Part shown: positions 7,114 through 16,281 of the stretch, in pieces
Numbering within the stretch: the stretch's first letter is position 1
Layout of the letters: every line of letters begins with the position of its first letter
Assembly: GCA_951812575.1 (NCBI GenBank)
Contig: OX638322.1
Location: forward strand, 4,220,501-4,284,500
DNA from: Candidatus Binatia bacterium
GTDB lineage: Bacteria; Desulfobacterota; Binatia; Bin18
Reading direction: 5' to 3'
Length of the DNA stretch: 64,000 nt
Translations under genes and position numbers: made by a program
Notes under the pieces: model-generated
The model's database searches: none
What the model was told of the DNA's origin: nothing
What the model saw: only the letters and a program-made list of their open reading frames with translations

Positions 7114-9558
7114 ATGGCAGACAGCAAGGTCGGTGCAGGGGAAGAAGCCACGGAACAGAGTGTTGTGGGGTTTGAAGAAGACCTGAGTGACGTCGAACTT
7201 CCTCAAGAACTCCCGATTCTGCCTCTGCGGGGCGTCGTCATTTTTCCTTCCGCCATCGTTCCGCTCCTGATTTCACGCGCGTCCTCCCTCAAGCTGGTTG
7301 AAGACTGCCGGAAAAGCAATAGTCTCTTGGGCTTGGCAGCCCAGAAGAATCCAGAAGATGAAGCCCCTGGGCCGCAGGCTCTTTTTTCGCGTGGAAGTGC
7401 CGGTCGTATCCTGAAAATGCTGAAATACCCGGACGACAGCGTCCGTATTCTGGTCCAGGGACTGAAGCGGATCGATATTCGAGAATACGGACAAATCGAG
7501 CCCTATTATCGTGCGCAGGTCACACCGCTGGAGAACGAAACGGAAGCATCCCGCGATCTGGATGCGCGCCAAGCCCATCTCGTCAGCCAATTTGCCAAAT
7601 TCGTCTCCATGGTTCCCTACCTGCCGGATGAACTCCAGGGCGTGGTCATGAACATCAAAGACCCGGCCAAGGTGACGGACCTGATTGGCTCGAACCTCAA
7701 TATCTCGGTTGATGAGAAACAGGACCTGCTGAATACCTTGAATGTCCGCACCCGCTTGGAAAAACTGTCCGCCATTCTGAACCGCGAAGTCGAACTGGTT
7801 GAGCTGGGAAATAAAATCCAGTCTCAGGTCCAGAGCGAGCTCAACAAAAACCAGAAAGAATTTTATTTACGCCAGCAGATGCGGGCGATTCAAAAGGAGC
7901 TGGGAGAAGGAGATTCCCGTTCCAATGAACTTGACGACCTCCGCCAGAAAATAGACGAAGCCAAGATGCCTGAGGAGGCACTCAAGGCGGCAAACAATGA
8001 ATTCGAGCGCCTGAAAATCATTCCCCCCGAGTCGGCGGAGCACTCGATGGTGCGGACCTACCTCGAATGGCTCATCCACCTCCCCTGGGCCGTCACGACG
8101 GATGACAACCTGGATATTCCGCACGCCCGCCAGGTCCTGGACGAAGACCATTACGACCTGGAGAAAATTAAGGATCGTATCCTCGAATATTTGGCCGTGC
8201 GTAAGCTCAAGCAGGACTCGAAGGGACCCATTCTCTGTTTCGTCGGTCCTCCGGGGGTCGGCAAGACATCGCTGGGACGCTCAATTGCGCGGGCCATGGG
8301 CCGCAAATTTATCCGTCTCTCCCTTGGCGGAGTCAGAGACGAAGCGGAAATCCGCGGTCATCGCCGGACGTATATCGGCTCTCTACCGGGTCGCATCGTT
8401 CAGTCCTTGCGCTCCGCCGGGTCCAATAATCCGCTGTTCATGCTGGACGAGATAGACAAGCTGGGCATGGATTTTCGTGGCGACCCGGCCTCGGCCCTAC
8501 TGGAAGTGCTTGATCCCGAACAGAATTTCTCGTTCTCCGACCACTATCTGGAAGTCCCCTTCGACCTGTCCAAGGTCATGTTCATTACTACCGCCAACTA
8601 CCTGGAGCCGGTTCCGCCGGCCCTCAAGGATCGGATGGAGGTCATTGAACTGGCCGGCTATACGGAAGAGGAAAAGCTCGAAATTGCCAAGCGCCACATT
8701 ATTCCCAAACAGGTCGTCGAGCATGGTCTCACAGACGAACAGGTCGAGTTTACCGATGAGGCGGTGTTGAGTATTGCGGTTGGGTATACCCACGAGGCCG
8801 GCGTTCGGAACCTGGAACGCGAGATTGGGGCCGTGTGTCGCAAGGTCGCCCGAGGCGTCACCGAAGGGAACACAGAAAAAATCACAGTGACCCAGGAGAA
8901 AGTCTCGGATATGCTGGGGCCGATTAAATTCTTCCCGGAAGTGGCCGAGCGCACCCAGAGGCCCGGAGTCGCTATCGGACTGGCCTGGACTCCGAATGGA
9001 GGCGATATCCTGTTCATTGAGGCGACCCGTATGGTTGGGAAAAAGGGCCTGACCCTGACCGGCCACCTCGGCGACGTGATGAAAGAGTCGGCCCAAACCG
9101 CCCTGTCCTATGTCCGCTCCCAGGCCGACCAGTTGCGTATTCCGGCCGATTTTTATGACAATTGCGATATCCATATCCACGTCCCCTCGGGCGCCATTCC
9201 CAAAGATGGCCCCTCTGCGGGGATTACCATGGTGACGGCCCTGGCTTCCTTGCTGACCGGTCGCAAAGTCCGCCAGGACGTTGCCATGACAGGCGAGATT
9301 ACCCTGCGGGGGAAAGTGATGCCCATAGGCGGTCTCAAAGAAAAAGTATTGGCAGCCCGGCGAGCCGGCGTCACGACCGTCATCGTGCCCCAACGCAACG
9401 AAAAAGACCTGGAGGATGTCCCGCCCACGGTGCGAGAGGAAATGCAGTTTCGCTTTGTTGAGTTTATCGACGAGGTGCTTGAGCATGCGCTGGAAGTGAC
9501 CCCGGTTGACGTCACCGCCACTCAGGCGGGATTTCAGCCCGAGGTCCCGCCCTCGTAA
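7114..9558 (+). CDS. lon: ATP-dependent protease Lon
   Basis: Cytoplasmic hexameric AAA+ protease that unfolds and degrades damaged or regulatory proteins. The 814-residue sequence has the N-terminal substrate-binding LON domain (LPILPLRGVVIFPSAIVPL), a coiled central region, Walker A GPPGVGKTS (378-386), Walker B LFMLDEIDK, and the C-terminal peptidase domain with the Ser-Lys dyad: S701 in PKDGPSAG and K744 in GGLKEK (43 residues apart, as in E. coli S679/K722). Full family length. An excellent ribosome site (GGAGGAGA) precedes ATG 7114. pgk starts 8 bases downstream, so the two are likely cotranscribed. Confidence 0.97.
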   Translation: MADSKVGAGEEATEQSVVGFEEDLSDVELPQELPILPLRGVVIFPSAIVPLLISRASSLKLVEDCRKSNSLLGLAAQKNPEDEAPGPQALFSRGSAGRILKMLKYPDDSVRILVQGLKRIDIREYGQIEPYYRAQVTPLENETEASRDLDARQAHLVSQFAKFVSMVPYLPDELQGVVMNIKDPAKVTDLIGSNLNISVDEKQDLLNTLNVRTRLEKLSAILNREVELVELGNKIQSQVQSELNKNQKEFYLRQQMRAIQKELGEGDSRSNELDDLRQKIDEAKMPEEALKAANNEFERLKIIPPESAEHSMVRTYLEWLIHLPWAVTTDDNLDIPHARQVLDEDHYDLEKIKDRILEYLAVRKLKQDSKGPILCFVGPPGVGKTSLGRSIARAMGRKFIRLSLGGVRDEAEIRGHRRTYIGSLPGRIVQSLRSAGSNNPLFMLDEIDKLGMDFRGDPASALLEVLDPEQNFSFSDHYLEVPFDLSKVMFITTANYLEPVPPALKDRMEVIELAGYTEEEKLEIAKRHIIPKQVVEHGLTDEQVEFTDEAVLSIAVGYTHEAGVRNLEREIGAVCRKVARGVTEGNTEKITVTQEKVSDMLGPIKFFPEVAERTQRPGVAIGLAWTPNGGDILFIEATRMVGKKGLTLTGHLGDVMKESAQTALSYVRSQADQLRIPADFYDNCDIHIHVPSGAIPKDGPSAGITMVTALASLLTGRKVRQDVAMTGEITLRGKVMPIGGLKEKVLAARRAGVTTVIVPQRNEKDLEDVPPTVREEMQFRFVEFIDEVLEHALEVTPVDVTATQAGFQPEVPPS

Positions 9559-9566
9559 GGGCGGCT

Positions 9567-10787
9567 ATGCCTCAAGAGCAGCGCATGGAACTCAAAACGA
9601 TTGATCAGCTCTCCCTGGCACATAAGCGCGTGCTGATCCGCGTTGATTTCAACGTACCGCTGACACGGGGACAAAAAGCGTCAGAACAAAAAGTAAGCGA
9701 CGCCACGCGAGTCCGGGAAGCCTTGCCCAGCATACAGCACGTCCTCGCCCAGGGTGCGACCGTCCTGCTCGCGTCTCATCTTGGGCGTCCTCGGGGAACC
9801 GTCACACCGGCTCTCAGTCTCAAACCGGTGGCCGCGCTCCTCCAGGAATTGCTGGGTCGTCCGGTGCATCTCGCTCCGGATTGTGTGGGAGCCGCAGTTC
9901 AACACCAGGTCAGCCAGCTTCCGGCCGGGGTGGTTATCGTGCTTGAGAACCTTCGTTTCCATGCTGAGGAAGAAGCTAATGACCCGGCGTTCAGTCGTGC
10001 ACTGGCCGATCTGGCCGACATCTACGTGAATGATGCGTTTGGCTCATCCCACCGGTCTCACGCCTCGGTTGTAGGCGTTGTGCAACATTTCGAGGACAAA
10101 GGGGCCGGATTTCTTGTGCGCAGAGAGGTTGAGGCGCTGTCATCTCTTTTGTCTACACCGGATCGCCCTTTTGTAGCCATACTGGGTGGAGCGAAAGTGT
10201 CGGACAAAATCGGACTGATACACAGCCTGCTGCCACGCGCAGACGCTATCATCATCGGTGGAGCCATGGCCTATACCCTCTTGCGTGCACGAGGGGTGAA
10301 AACCGGCCGCTCACTAGTCGAGCCGGAGAAAATTGACGAGGCCAGAAATGTATTGCAACAGGCTCAACAGCTGGGCGTCAGCATTCATCTCCCGCAAGAT
10401 CATATTGTGACAGCGGAACTGAGCGCAGGAGCCGCCGCTATCGCTACGACGGGAGCCGATATTCCCGATACTCAGCTCGGGGTAGACATCGGACCACACA
10501 GTATTGCCGCGTTTCGGGCAGTTGTGCAGTCTGCCGGGACTATCCTCTGGAACGGTCCCATGGGTGTTTTTGAAATGTCTCCGTATGACCGGGGGACCCG
10601 CTCTATTGCGGAAGCGGTCGCCTCCCTCTCGTCCTGTTTTAGTGTTGCTGGCGGCGGGGATACGGTTGCCGCTTTGAGTCAGGCAGGCCTGACCGACCGA
10701 ATCAGTCATATCTCAACTGGAGGCGGGGCTTCTTTGGCCTTTCTCGAATCGGGAGACCTGCCCGGTCTTGCCGCACTACGGTCCTAG
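9567..10787 (+). CDS. pgk: Phosphoglycerate kinase
   Basis: Transfers phosphate between 1,3-bisphosphoglycerate and ADP in glycolysis. The 406-residue protein shows the substrate-binding signature KRVLIRVDFNVPL near the N-terminus, the basic patch LLASHLGRP, the hinge and nucleotide motifs FVAILGGAKVSDKI and ILWNGPMGVFE, and the C-terminal AGGGDTVAAL and ISTGGGASLAFLE. Length is as expected (about 390-415). The start at 9567 follows the lon stop by 8 bases; ATG 9585 (MELKTIDQLS) is an equally good candidate and gives 400 residues. Confidence 0.96.
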   Translation: MPQEQRMELKTIDQLSLAHKRVLIRVDFNVPLTRGQKASEQKVSDATRVREALPSIQHVLAQGATVLLASHLGRPRGTVTPALSLKPVAALLQELLGRPVHLAPDCVGAAVQHQVSQLPAGVVIVLENLRFHAEEEANDPAFSRALADLADIYVNDAFGSSHRSHASVVGVVQHFEDKGAGFLVRREVEALSSLLSTPDRPFVAILGGAKVSDKIGLIHSLLPRADAIIIGGAMAYTLLRARGVKTGRSLVEPEKIDEARNVLQQAQQLGVSIHLPQDHIVTAELSAGAAAIATTGADIPDTQLGVDIGPHSIAAFRAVVQSAGTILWNGPMGVFEMSPYDRGTRSIAEAVASLSSCFSVAGGGDTVAALSQAGLTDRISHISTGGGASLAFLESGDLPGLAALRS

Positions 10788-10930
10788 GATGCTGAGTGGT
10801 TTGAGGTGTGCGGGTATCTTGATTTCGAGCTTGTTGAAATCCATACTTTCTGTTAGAGACCTGAGAGTCGTTTCCGGTCAGAGCAGTCCGTTTTCAGGCA
10901 AGTCGGCCGGAAAAGAAAGGAGAGCGGAGT

Positions 10931-11626
10931 ATGATTCGAGGAGGTAGAGGTTTTCATTTCATCTGGGTTCCGGCCCTCCTCTTTCTGGTTGCCGGCTGCG
11001 CAACGGAAAGACATAAACGTGCATTCTATGGCGCTACATTCGGTGCCGCTATTGGGGCCGCGGCCGGGAGCGGGGTAAGTGACAACGATACTGATGCGGC
11101 GGTCGGGGCCGGGGCTGGAATTGGGGCACTGGTCGGTGCGGTCTTAGGCTATTATTCGGCGGACGATCCACCGCCACCACCGCCACCACCACCACCACCG
11201 CCACCGCCACCACCGCCACCACCACCGCCACCACCGCCGCCACCACCGCCACCGGAACCCAAGGAGATCATCCTGCGCGGGATTAACTTCGACTTTGACA
11301 AGTCGGACGTGAAGCCTGAGTTCGAGCCGGTCCTGGATGAAGCGGCCCAGATTCTTCAGGACAATCCGGATCGTACCGTCCTTATCGAAGGGCACACGGA
11401 CTCGATAGGCTCTGAGTCCTATAATCAGAGCTTGTCAGAAGAGCGTGCCGCGGCAGTCAAGGCGTACCTGGTCGATAAAGGCATAGGCGCGGATCGTCTC
11501 GAAGCCGTCGGGCGTGGGGAAGACGACCCAGTCGCTCCCAATACGAACGACGACGGGACTGACAACGCAGAAGGCCGGTCCATGAATCGACGGGCTGAAC
11601 TGATCGTTCAGTCTGCCGGTGAATGA
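10931..11626 (+). CDS. OmpA-family lipoprotein with 29-proline linker
   Basis: Outer-membrane lipoprotein that probably anchors the envelope to peptidoglycan. The 231-residue protein has a signal peptide ending in lipobox LVAGC (C23), a glycine-zipper segment (FGAAIGAAAGSG and GAGAGIGALVGAVLG, about residues 38-75), 29 consecutive prolines (bases 11168-11254), then a complete OmpA C-terminal domain: INFDFDKSDVKP, IEGHTDSIGS, YNQSLSEERAAAVKAYL and NRRAELIV. The peptidoglycan-binding Asp/Arg positions are present. The proline run would require EF-P for efficient translation. ATG 10931 follows GGAGAGCGGAGT. Two hairpins follow the gene. Confidence 0.9.
   Translation: MIRGGRGFHFIWVPALLFLVAGCATERHKRAFYGATFGAAIGAAAGSGVSDNDTDAAVGAGAGIGALVGAVLGYYSADDPPPPPPPPPPPPPPPPPPPPPPPPPPPPPEPKEIILRGINFDFDKSDVKPEFEPVLDEAAQILQDNPDRTVLIEGHTDSIGSESYNQSLSEERAAAVKAYLVDKGIGADRLEAVGRGEDDPVAPNTNDDGTDNAEGRSMNRRAELIVQSAGE
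11168..11254 (+). repeat. Run of 29 CCN proline codons
   Basis: Eighty-seven bases made only of CCA and CCG codons, forming a CCACCG-type short repeat between the glycine zipper and the OmpA domain. The mixture of CCA and CCG suggests expansion of short blocks. Confidence 0.95.
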
Positions 11627-11642
11627 TACGTCGCTCTGAAAA

Positions 11643-11670
11643 GGCTGAGACACGCCGTCGTGTCTCAGCC
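11643..11670 (+). terminator. Perfect 12-bp hairpin after the OmpA gene
   Basis: GGCTGAGACACG (11643-11654) and its exact complement CGTGTCTCAGCC (11659-11670) flank a 4-base loop. No T-run follows. It starts 16 bases after the OmpA stop, so it may be an RNA 3'-end stabiliser or part of a bipartite terminator with the hairpin just downstream. Confidence 0.5.
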
Positions 11671-11686
11671 ATGCTCCGCATTAACA

Positions 11687-11725
11687 GGGCGGGTGCTTGG
11701 TTCGAAAAACCAGCCCCGCCCTTTT
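11687..11725 (+). terminator. Rho-independent terminator
   Basis: GGGCGGG (11687-11693) pairs with CCCGCCC (11715-11721); the inner stem continues with TGGTT/AACCA around a short A-rich loop, and the stem is followed by TTTT. A classic intrinsic terminator for the OmpA transcript, located upstream of the next start codon at 11740. Confidence 0.75.
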
Positions 11726-11739
11726 CACATTCCATCTGT

Positions 11740-12261
11740 ATGCTGCCACTTAAATCTCTTTTCCATATTTGTACTCCTGGGCTGCTTGTGTTCTTTTCCT
11801 GCTGCTTAGCGACGGCTGGGGAGACGTCCCCTCAGCAGGGCGCTCCATCGCCTCAGACAGAAGAGACCCAACCTGCCCAAAGCCAGACGCCCTCCAGCCC
11901 GGTCTCCTCAGCCGATGAAGAGGCGGAAGACCGCGCGCGGGCGAGCTTCGAAGTCTTTACCCGTCAATGGATGCAGAAACTGGCAAGAACTGAAGACTTC
12001 CTGAAAAAGAGGATGCAGATCAGACAAACACAGGAAGGATTCGTCGCCGAATATACCGGCTATCTTCCCCATCGCTACACGAGGATCAAGCTGACTCAAT
12101 CAAAGGCGACTCCTTTTGTCGGCATCCTCACCTATTACAAAAAGACCATGCGGAGTGTGGGCAAAACAAAAAAACAGGCGATTAGCGGCCTGTTTGAGCA
12201 CGCCGAGACCAGCCAAGTCTCCGAGATCTTTCGCTACACCAAAGGCGAATGGGTGTACTAG
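11740..12261 (+). CDS. Secreted protein of unknown function
   Basis: I place the start at ATG 11740, after the terminator, because this gives a proper signal peptide (MLPLKSLFHICTPGLLVFF, cleavage near ATAGE); the longer open frame from 11623 would run through two hairpins. The mature part of the 173-residue protein has a Gln/Pro/Ser/Thr-rich linker (residues 32-62) followed by a compact domain of about 100 residues (SFEVFTRQWMQKL to KGEWVY) with alternating basic and aromatic residues. I do not recognise the family. Probably periplasmic or lipid-anchored (CC near residues 19-20 could be a weak lipobox). Confidence 0.6.
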   Translation: MLPLKSLFHICTPGLLVFFSCCLATAGETSPQQGAPSPQTEETQPAQSQTPSSPVSSADEEAEDRARASFEVFTRQWMQKLARTEDFLKKRMQIRQTQEGFVAEYTGYLPHRYTRIKLTQSKATPFVGILTYYKKTMRSVGKTKKQAISGLFEHAETSQVSEIFRYTKGEWVY

Positions 12262-12363
12262 GCTGCCCGCCCTTTCTTCTCAAGGCTCGACTCGTATCCG
12301 AAGCCTGTGCCCCTCTCGTTCCGGGCCGCCCTCCCCTTGCAAACCGGTCCGGCGTTCGCAACT

Positions 12364-13773
12364 ATGACCGCTATGGTTACACGGCGACAACTGCTCAGAT
12401 TCTTTTCTACGCTCGTTTATACACTCGTCCTCCTGGTCGGCTTTCAGTCCGGCCATGGCCAACCCATCGACACGAGCGGCTGGCAGGTGACCCAACACGT
12501 TCTCGACAACGGGCTGACCGTCATCATCTTGGAAGACCATCGTGCGCCGGTCGCCACCGTGCAGGTCTGGTACAAGGTCGGTTCACGCAATGAGCGACCG
12601 GGCATTACGGGCATTTCTCATCTGCTTGAGCATCTCATGTTCAGGGGAACGCCGACCTACGGCAAGGGAGAATTTTCCCGTTTGATTCAGGAACGGGGAG
12701 GACGGCATAATGCCTTCACCTCTGCCGACCAGACCGTCTATTTTGAAAGCGCGGCCGTGCAGCATCTCGACCTTTTTCTTGAACTCGAATCCGACCGGAT
12801 GGCCCATGTCCTGCTGGATGAGGAGGGCTTTCTGTCGGAGCAGAAAATTGTCATGGAAGAGCGTCGGCTGCGGACTGCGGATGAGCCAAGTTCCGATTTG
12901 TGGGAGCAGGTCAGTGCCGCCGCGTTTACGGCTCACCCCTATGGATGGCCCGTGGTCGGCTGGATGCACGACCTGGAGGCGGTCACCCTCGCAGATGTCA
13001 AAGCCTATCGGCAGACCTATTACGCCCCTGCCAATGCCATTCTGGTGATCGCGGGGGACGTGACCCCAGAGAGCCTCCTACCACGTATCCATAAGACGTT
13101 TGGCCAGGTTCCGGCTGGGCAGGCAATCCCCGAGGTCACCTCGGTGGAGCCGCCACAGCGGGGTGAACGGCGCGTTTTTCTCAAGCGCCCGGCCTCGCTG
13201 CCGCTGTATATTGCCGGCTACCACGTCCCGACCTTCGAACACGACGAGAGTTTTGCCCTCTCCATTGCGGCAACGATTCTGGGCGGCGGTCGGAGCGCCC
13301 GCTTGCAACGCTCGCTGGTTGAAGACCAGCGGTTGGTCCTGAGCGCGAACGCCGGTTATGACCGGACCTCAGTCGATCCCACCCTCTTTACCCTGTCCAT
13401 GCGGGTCGCTCCGGGGAAAACCTGGCAGGCCGCAGAGCAGGCATTGTCCGAGGAGGTCAACCGGCTCAAGACCACCCTGGTGATGGAAAAGGAGTTGGAG
13501 CGGGCCAAGAATCTGATTGAATCTCGTTTTACCTATGCCCAGGACTCGTTCTTTTATCGCGCCCTGCAACTCGGACAGTACGCCGCGTTGGGCGACTGGA
13601 GCCTCATCCTCAAGGTCATTCCCGGCCTCAGGACCGTCACTGCGGAACAGGTCCGACAGGTAGCCCAAAAGTATTTGATCGATACGAACCGGACTGTCGG
13701 CATCCTGGAACCTGACGGCACGCCCCTTCGGGAATCCCCCCAGGGAGGCCCGGGACACCGGGGGACGCATTGA
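12364..13773 (+). CDS. M16-family zinc metallopeptidase, catalytic subunit
   Basis: Exported pitrilysin/MPP-like peptidase. From ATG 12364 the 469-residue protein begins with MTAMVTRRQL and a hydrophobic signal segment. The inverted zinc motif HLLEH is complete (H86, E89, H90), and the downstream acidic ligand is in EQKIVMEERR (about E165). The C-terminal half carries the usual inactive M16 repeat. The open frame extends to a GTG at 12307, and ATG 12373 is also possible; none has a strong ribosome site. The next gene is an M16 homologue without the zinc motif, the standard arrangement of heterodimeric bacterial M16 peptidases. Confidence 0.9.
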   Translation: MTAMVTRRQLLRFFSTLVYTLVLLVGFQSGHGQPIDTSGWQVTQHVLDNGLTVIILEDHRAPVATVQVWYKVGSRNERPGITGISHLLEHLMFRGTPTYGKGEFSRLIQERGGRHNAFTSADQTVYFESAAVQHLDLFLELESDRMAHVLLDEEGFLSEQKIVMEERRLRTADEPSSDLWEQVSAAAFTAHPYGWPVVGWMHDLEAVTLADVKAYRQTYYAPANAILVIAGDVTPESLLPRIHKTFGQVPAGQAIPEVTSVEPPQRGERRVFLKRPASLPLYIAGYHVPTFEHDESFALSIAATILGGGRSARLQRSLVEDQRLVLSANAGYDRTSVDPTLFTLSMRVAPGKTWQAAEQALSEEVNRLKTTLVMEKELERAKNLIESRFTYAQDSFFYRALQLGQYAALGDWSLILKVIPGLRTVTAEQVRQVAQKYLIDTNRTVGILEPDGTPLRESPQGGPGHRGTH

Positions 13774-13826
13774 CCAATCCGTTCCTGTTCGTTCCGATCC
13801 GTCCCATCGCTTGAAGGAAGTACGCT

Positions 13827-15230
13827 ATGACACGACGCCTTCTTATCAGCCTTATGCTCAGCCTCGGTCTTGCTTCGTCTCTATCGGCCGCACCGCTGGG
13901 AACACGGACCGTACTCGATAACAACGCAACACTGCTCGTTGCCGAGCGCCCCGGCCTGCCCATGGTCGTGCTGAGTATGGTTCTCAAAACGGGCGCCGCG
14001 GTTGACCCGCAGGACAAACAGGGCTTGGCAAACCTCACCGCCGCATTGCTCACGCGCGGGACCAAGAGTTATTCCGCCCAGGCTCTGGCCGAAGAGCTCG
14101 ACTTCCTCGGAACATCGTTATCGGTTGACGCCGGCAACGATGCCACGACCATCGGCCTGACGACGCTGACCAAGAACCTCGACCGGTCTTTCGCTCTCTT
14201 GGCCGAAGTCATCCTGTCTCCACGCTTTCCGCAGGATGAATTCGAGCGCATCCGCACGGAGATCGAGGGTCGCCTGCACAGCAACGAAGAAGACCCTGGC
14301 TGGGTTGCCGGCAAGGCATTTCGAGAACATCTCTACCCTCAGCATCCCTACGGGCAGCTAATTTCAGGCCAGGCGGAGACGCTGACGCGTATTACGCCGG
14401 ATGATATCAGACAGTTTCACGCCACTTATTATCGCCCGAATAACGCTATTATCGCCGTTGCCGGGGAAATCACCCAGGACCAGGTCGGCTCCCTCCTCGC
14501 TTCTCATTTTGCCGACTGGCAAGCGGCAGACCTGCCCGACTTCTCGTGGCCGGACCCACCCGAGCGAGAGGCCCGACAGGTCAACCTGAATAAAGAGGTC
14601 ACCCAGGCCAACATCATGATCGGTCACTCGGGCATCGCCCGCTCACACCCTGATTATTACGCCGTTCTGGTCATGAATCACATTCTTGGGGGCGGGGGAT
14701 TTGGCTCGCGGCTCATGGATCGCATTCGAGAAGAGCAAGGCTATGCCTACTCCGTCGGCAGCTATTTCTCGGCTCGCAAGCATCCGGGACCTTTCACGGT
14801 TGCCTTACAAACCAAGAATGAAAGCGCCCGGCAAGCCATTGCTGAAACCCTGGCCGTCATTCGCCACTTCAGGCAAGAAGGGGCAGCCGAAGAAGAAGTC
14901 GAAGCGGCAAAAGCCTATCTCACGAACAGTTTTCCGCTCCGGCTCATTTCCAACTCGGATGTCGCCGGGATGCTCCCGGTCCTCGAGTTCTATGGGCTGG
15001 GACTCGACTACCCGGATCGCTACCCGGACATTATTGGCTCGGTAACTCTTGAGCAGGTGAGAGCGGCGGCAAAGCAACACCTCCACCCGGATCAGTTCCT
15101 CCAGGTCGTTGTCGCCGACCTGGAAAAAGCGGGCCTGGAGCAGGCCAAGACCAACGCCAACGCGTCCGGTGGGAACCCGGAACCAGCGACAACCGAAGAA
15201 CCGAATCCTGCCGCGACTACGACGGAGTGA
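13827..15230 (+). CDS. M16-family peptidase-like protein, non-catalytic partner
   Basis: The 467-residue protein has a signal peptide (MTRRLLISLMLSLGLASSLS, cleavage near SAA) and the full M16 two-domain length, but the zinc motif HxxEH is replaced by NLTAA (residues 69-73, GLANLTAALLTRGT). It therefore cannot bind the catalytic zinc in the usual way and most likely is the structural partner of the active M16 subunit 53 bases upstream, as in mitochondrial MPP-alpha/beta-type pairs. The C-terminus ends in a Thr/Glu/Pro/Ala-rich tail. GGAAG upstream of ATG 13827 supports the start. Confidence 0.9.
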   Translation: MTRRLLISLMLSLGLASSLSAAPLGTRTVLDNNATLLVAERPGLPMVVLSMVLKTGAAVDPQDKQGLANLTAALLTRGTKSYSAQALAEELDFLGTSLSVDAGNDATTIGLTTLTKNLDRSFALLAEVILSPRFPQDEFERIRTEIEGRLHSNEEDPGWVAGKAFREHLYPQHPYGQLISGQAETLTRITPDDIRQFHATYYRPNNAIIAVAGEITQDQVGSLLASHFADWQAADLPDFSWPDPPEREARQVNLNKEVTQANIMIGHSGIARSHPDYYAVLVMNHILGGGGFGSRLMDRIREEQGYAYSVGSYFSARKHPGPFTVALQTKNESARQAIAETLAVIRHFRQEGAAEEEVEAAKAYLTNSFPLRLISNSDVAGMLPVLEFYGLGLDYPDRYPDIIGSVTLEQVRAAAKQHLHPDQFLQVVVADLEKAGLEQAKTNANASGGNPEPATTEEPNPAATTTE

Positions 15231-15260
15231 GGCGTCGCCCGACACGCGGAGCGAGCGTAC

Positions 15261-16253
15261 ATGCTTCTCCCAGGCAAACTCCCTGCTGATTTTCTTAAAA
15301 CCTGTATCACCCACGCCGGGACGGAAGACCCGCGGGTCCTCATCGGCCCACGGTTTGGTGAAGACTGTGCCGTTCTCGATGTGGGCGAGCAGTATCTTGT
15401 GGTCAAAACCGACCCGGTCACGTTCACGACCGAAGACGTGGGCTGGTATGCCGTGCATATCAATGCCAACGATGTTGCGACCATGGGCGCCAAGCCAGCC
15501 TGGTTTCAAGCCTGCCTCCTGTTTCCGCCCGATACCTCAGAGCACGGCGTTAGACAGGTCTTTGCCCAGATTGACTCCACGTGCCGGGATTTGGGTATTA
15601 GCGTTACCGGTGGACACACGGAAGTGACCGCGGCTGTGTCTCAGCCGGTCGTTGTCGGCAATATGACAGGCGTGGTCGCCAAGGACCGATTAGTGACCAC
15701 CCAGGGAGTCCGGGCCGGAGACTTGGTCGTGATGACCAAGACAGCCGGTCTTGAGGGGACCGGCATTGTGTTTGCCGAGAAGCACAAAGAACTGGAGGAT
15801 ATTCTTGGACCGGAGCTTCAGGACGAGGCGCAGAATATCCGCACGACGTGGGGCATCTCCATCGTTAAAGAAGCCCTGTTAGCCGCCCAACACGGCGCGA
15901 CAGCCATGCACGACCCGACAGAGGGTGGCGTGGCCATGGGGCTGTATGAGCTGACCGTTGTCAGCGGCCTCGGTATGCAGATTGACCTCGACACTATTCC
16001 CACCCTCCCCTCCACCCAAGCTATATGTAAACACTTCAACATCAATCCACTCGGATTGATCAGTTCCGGCACCCTGCTCCTGACCATTGCTGTAGATCAA
16101 TGGCCAAGTCTCGAAAGGGTTTTTCAGTCAGAAAATATTCCCGCTCAGGTCATTGGGAGCGTCACCCTGGAGGCCGGTATTCGGGCTTGGCAGAGCGGCC
16201 AGGAGGTTCGGTTTGTCTACAGTGAAAGAGATGAGTTGCTGAAGGTGCTTTAA
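15261..16253 (+). CDS. AIR-synthase-related protein (HypE/PurM-like ATP-binding fold)
   Basis: A 330-residue member of the PurM/HypE/SelD/ThiL superfamily. N-terminal FGEDCAVLDV resembles the HypE/ThiL GxDCA(V/A) substrate segment; HINANDVATMGAKPAWF is the family DxxxMGAxP motif; VTGGHTEVT and HDPTEGGVAMGLYEL are the ATP/metal sites. The HypE C-terminal PRIC cysteine is missing (the protein ends LLKVL), so it is not a hydrogenase-maturation HypE, and there is no Cys/Sec-Gly motif of SelD. Its true reaction is unknown. It follows the M16 genes by 30 bases. Confidence 0.8.
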   Translation: MLLPGKLPADFLKTCITHAGTEDPRVLIGPRFGEDCAVLDVGEQYLVVKTDPVTFTTEDVGWYAVHINANDVATMGAKPAWFQACLLFPPDTSEHGVRQVFAQIDSTCRDLGISVTGGHTEVTAAVSQPVVVGNMTGVVAKDRLVTTQGVRAGDLVVMTKTAGLEGTGIVFAEKHKELEDILGPELQDEAQNIRTTWGISIVKEALLAAQHGATAMHDPTEGGVAMGLYELTVVSGLGMQIDLDTIPTLPSTQAICKHFNINPLGLISSGTLLLTIAVDQWPSLERVFQSENIPAQVIGSVTLEAGIRAWQSGQEVRFVYSERDELLKVL

Positions 16254-16281
16254 GAAAAGAGTCCTTAAAGGATAAATCCCA

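Noticed and set aside
8497..9486. Long minus-strand frame inside lon
   Set aside because: Shadow of lon codon usage; lon is full length and intact.
11623..11739. N-terminal extension of the secreted protein at 11740
   Set aside because: It would translate through a perfect hairpin and a Rho-independent terminator, and it removes the signal peptide from the N-terminus.
15261..16253. SelD (selenophosphate synthetase) to go with the selenoprotein
   Set aside because: Same superfamily but lacks the Cys/Sec-Gly and Lys motif of SelD near the N-terminus.
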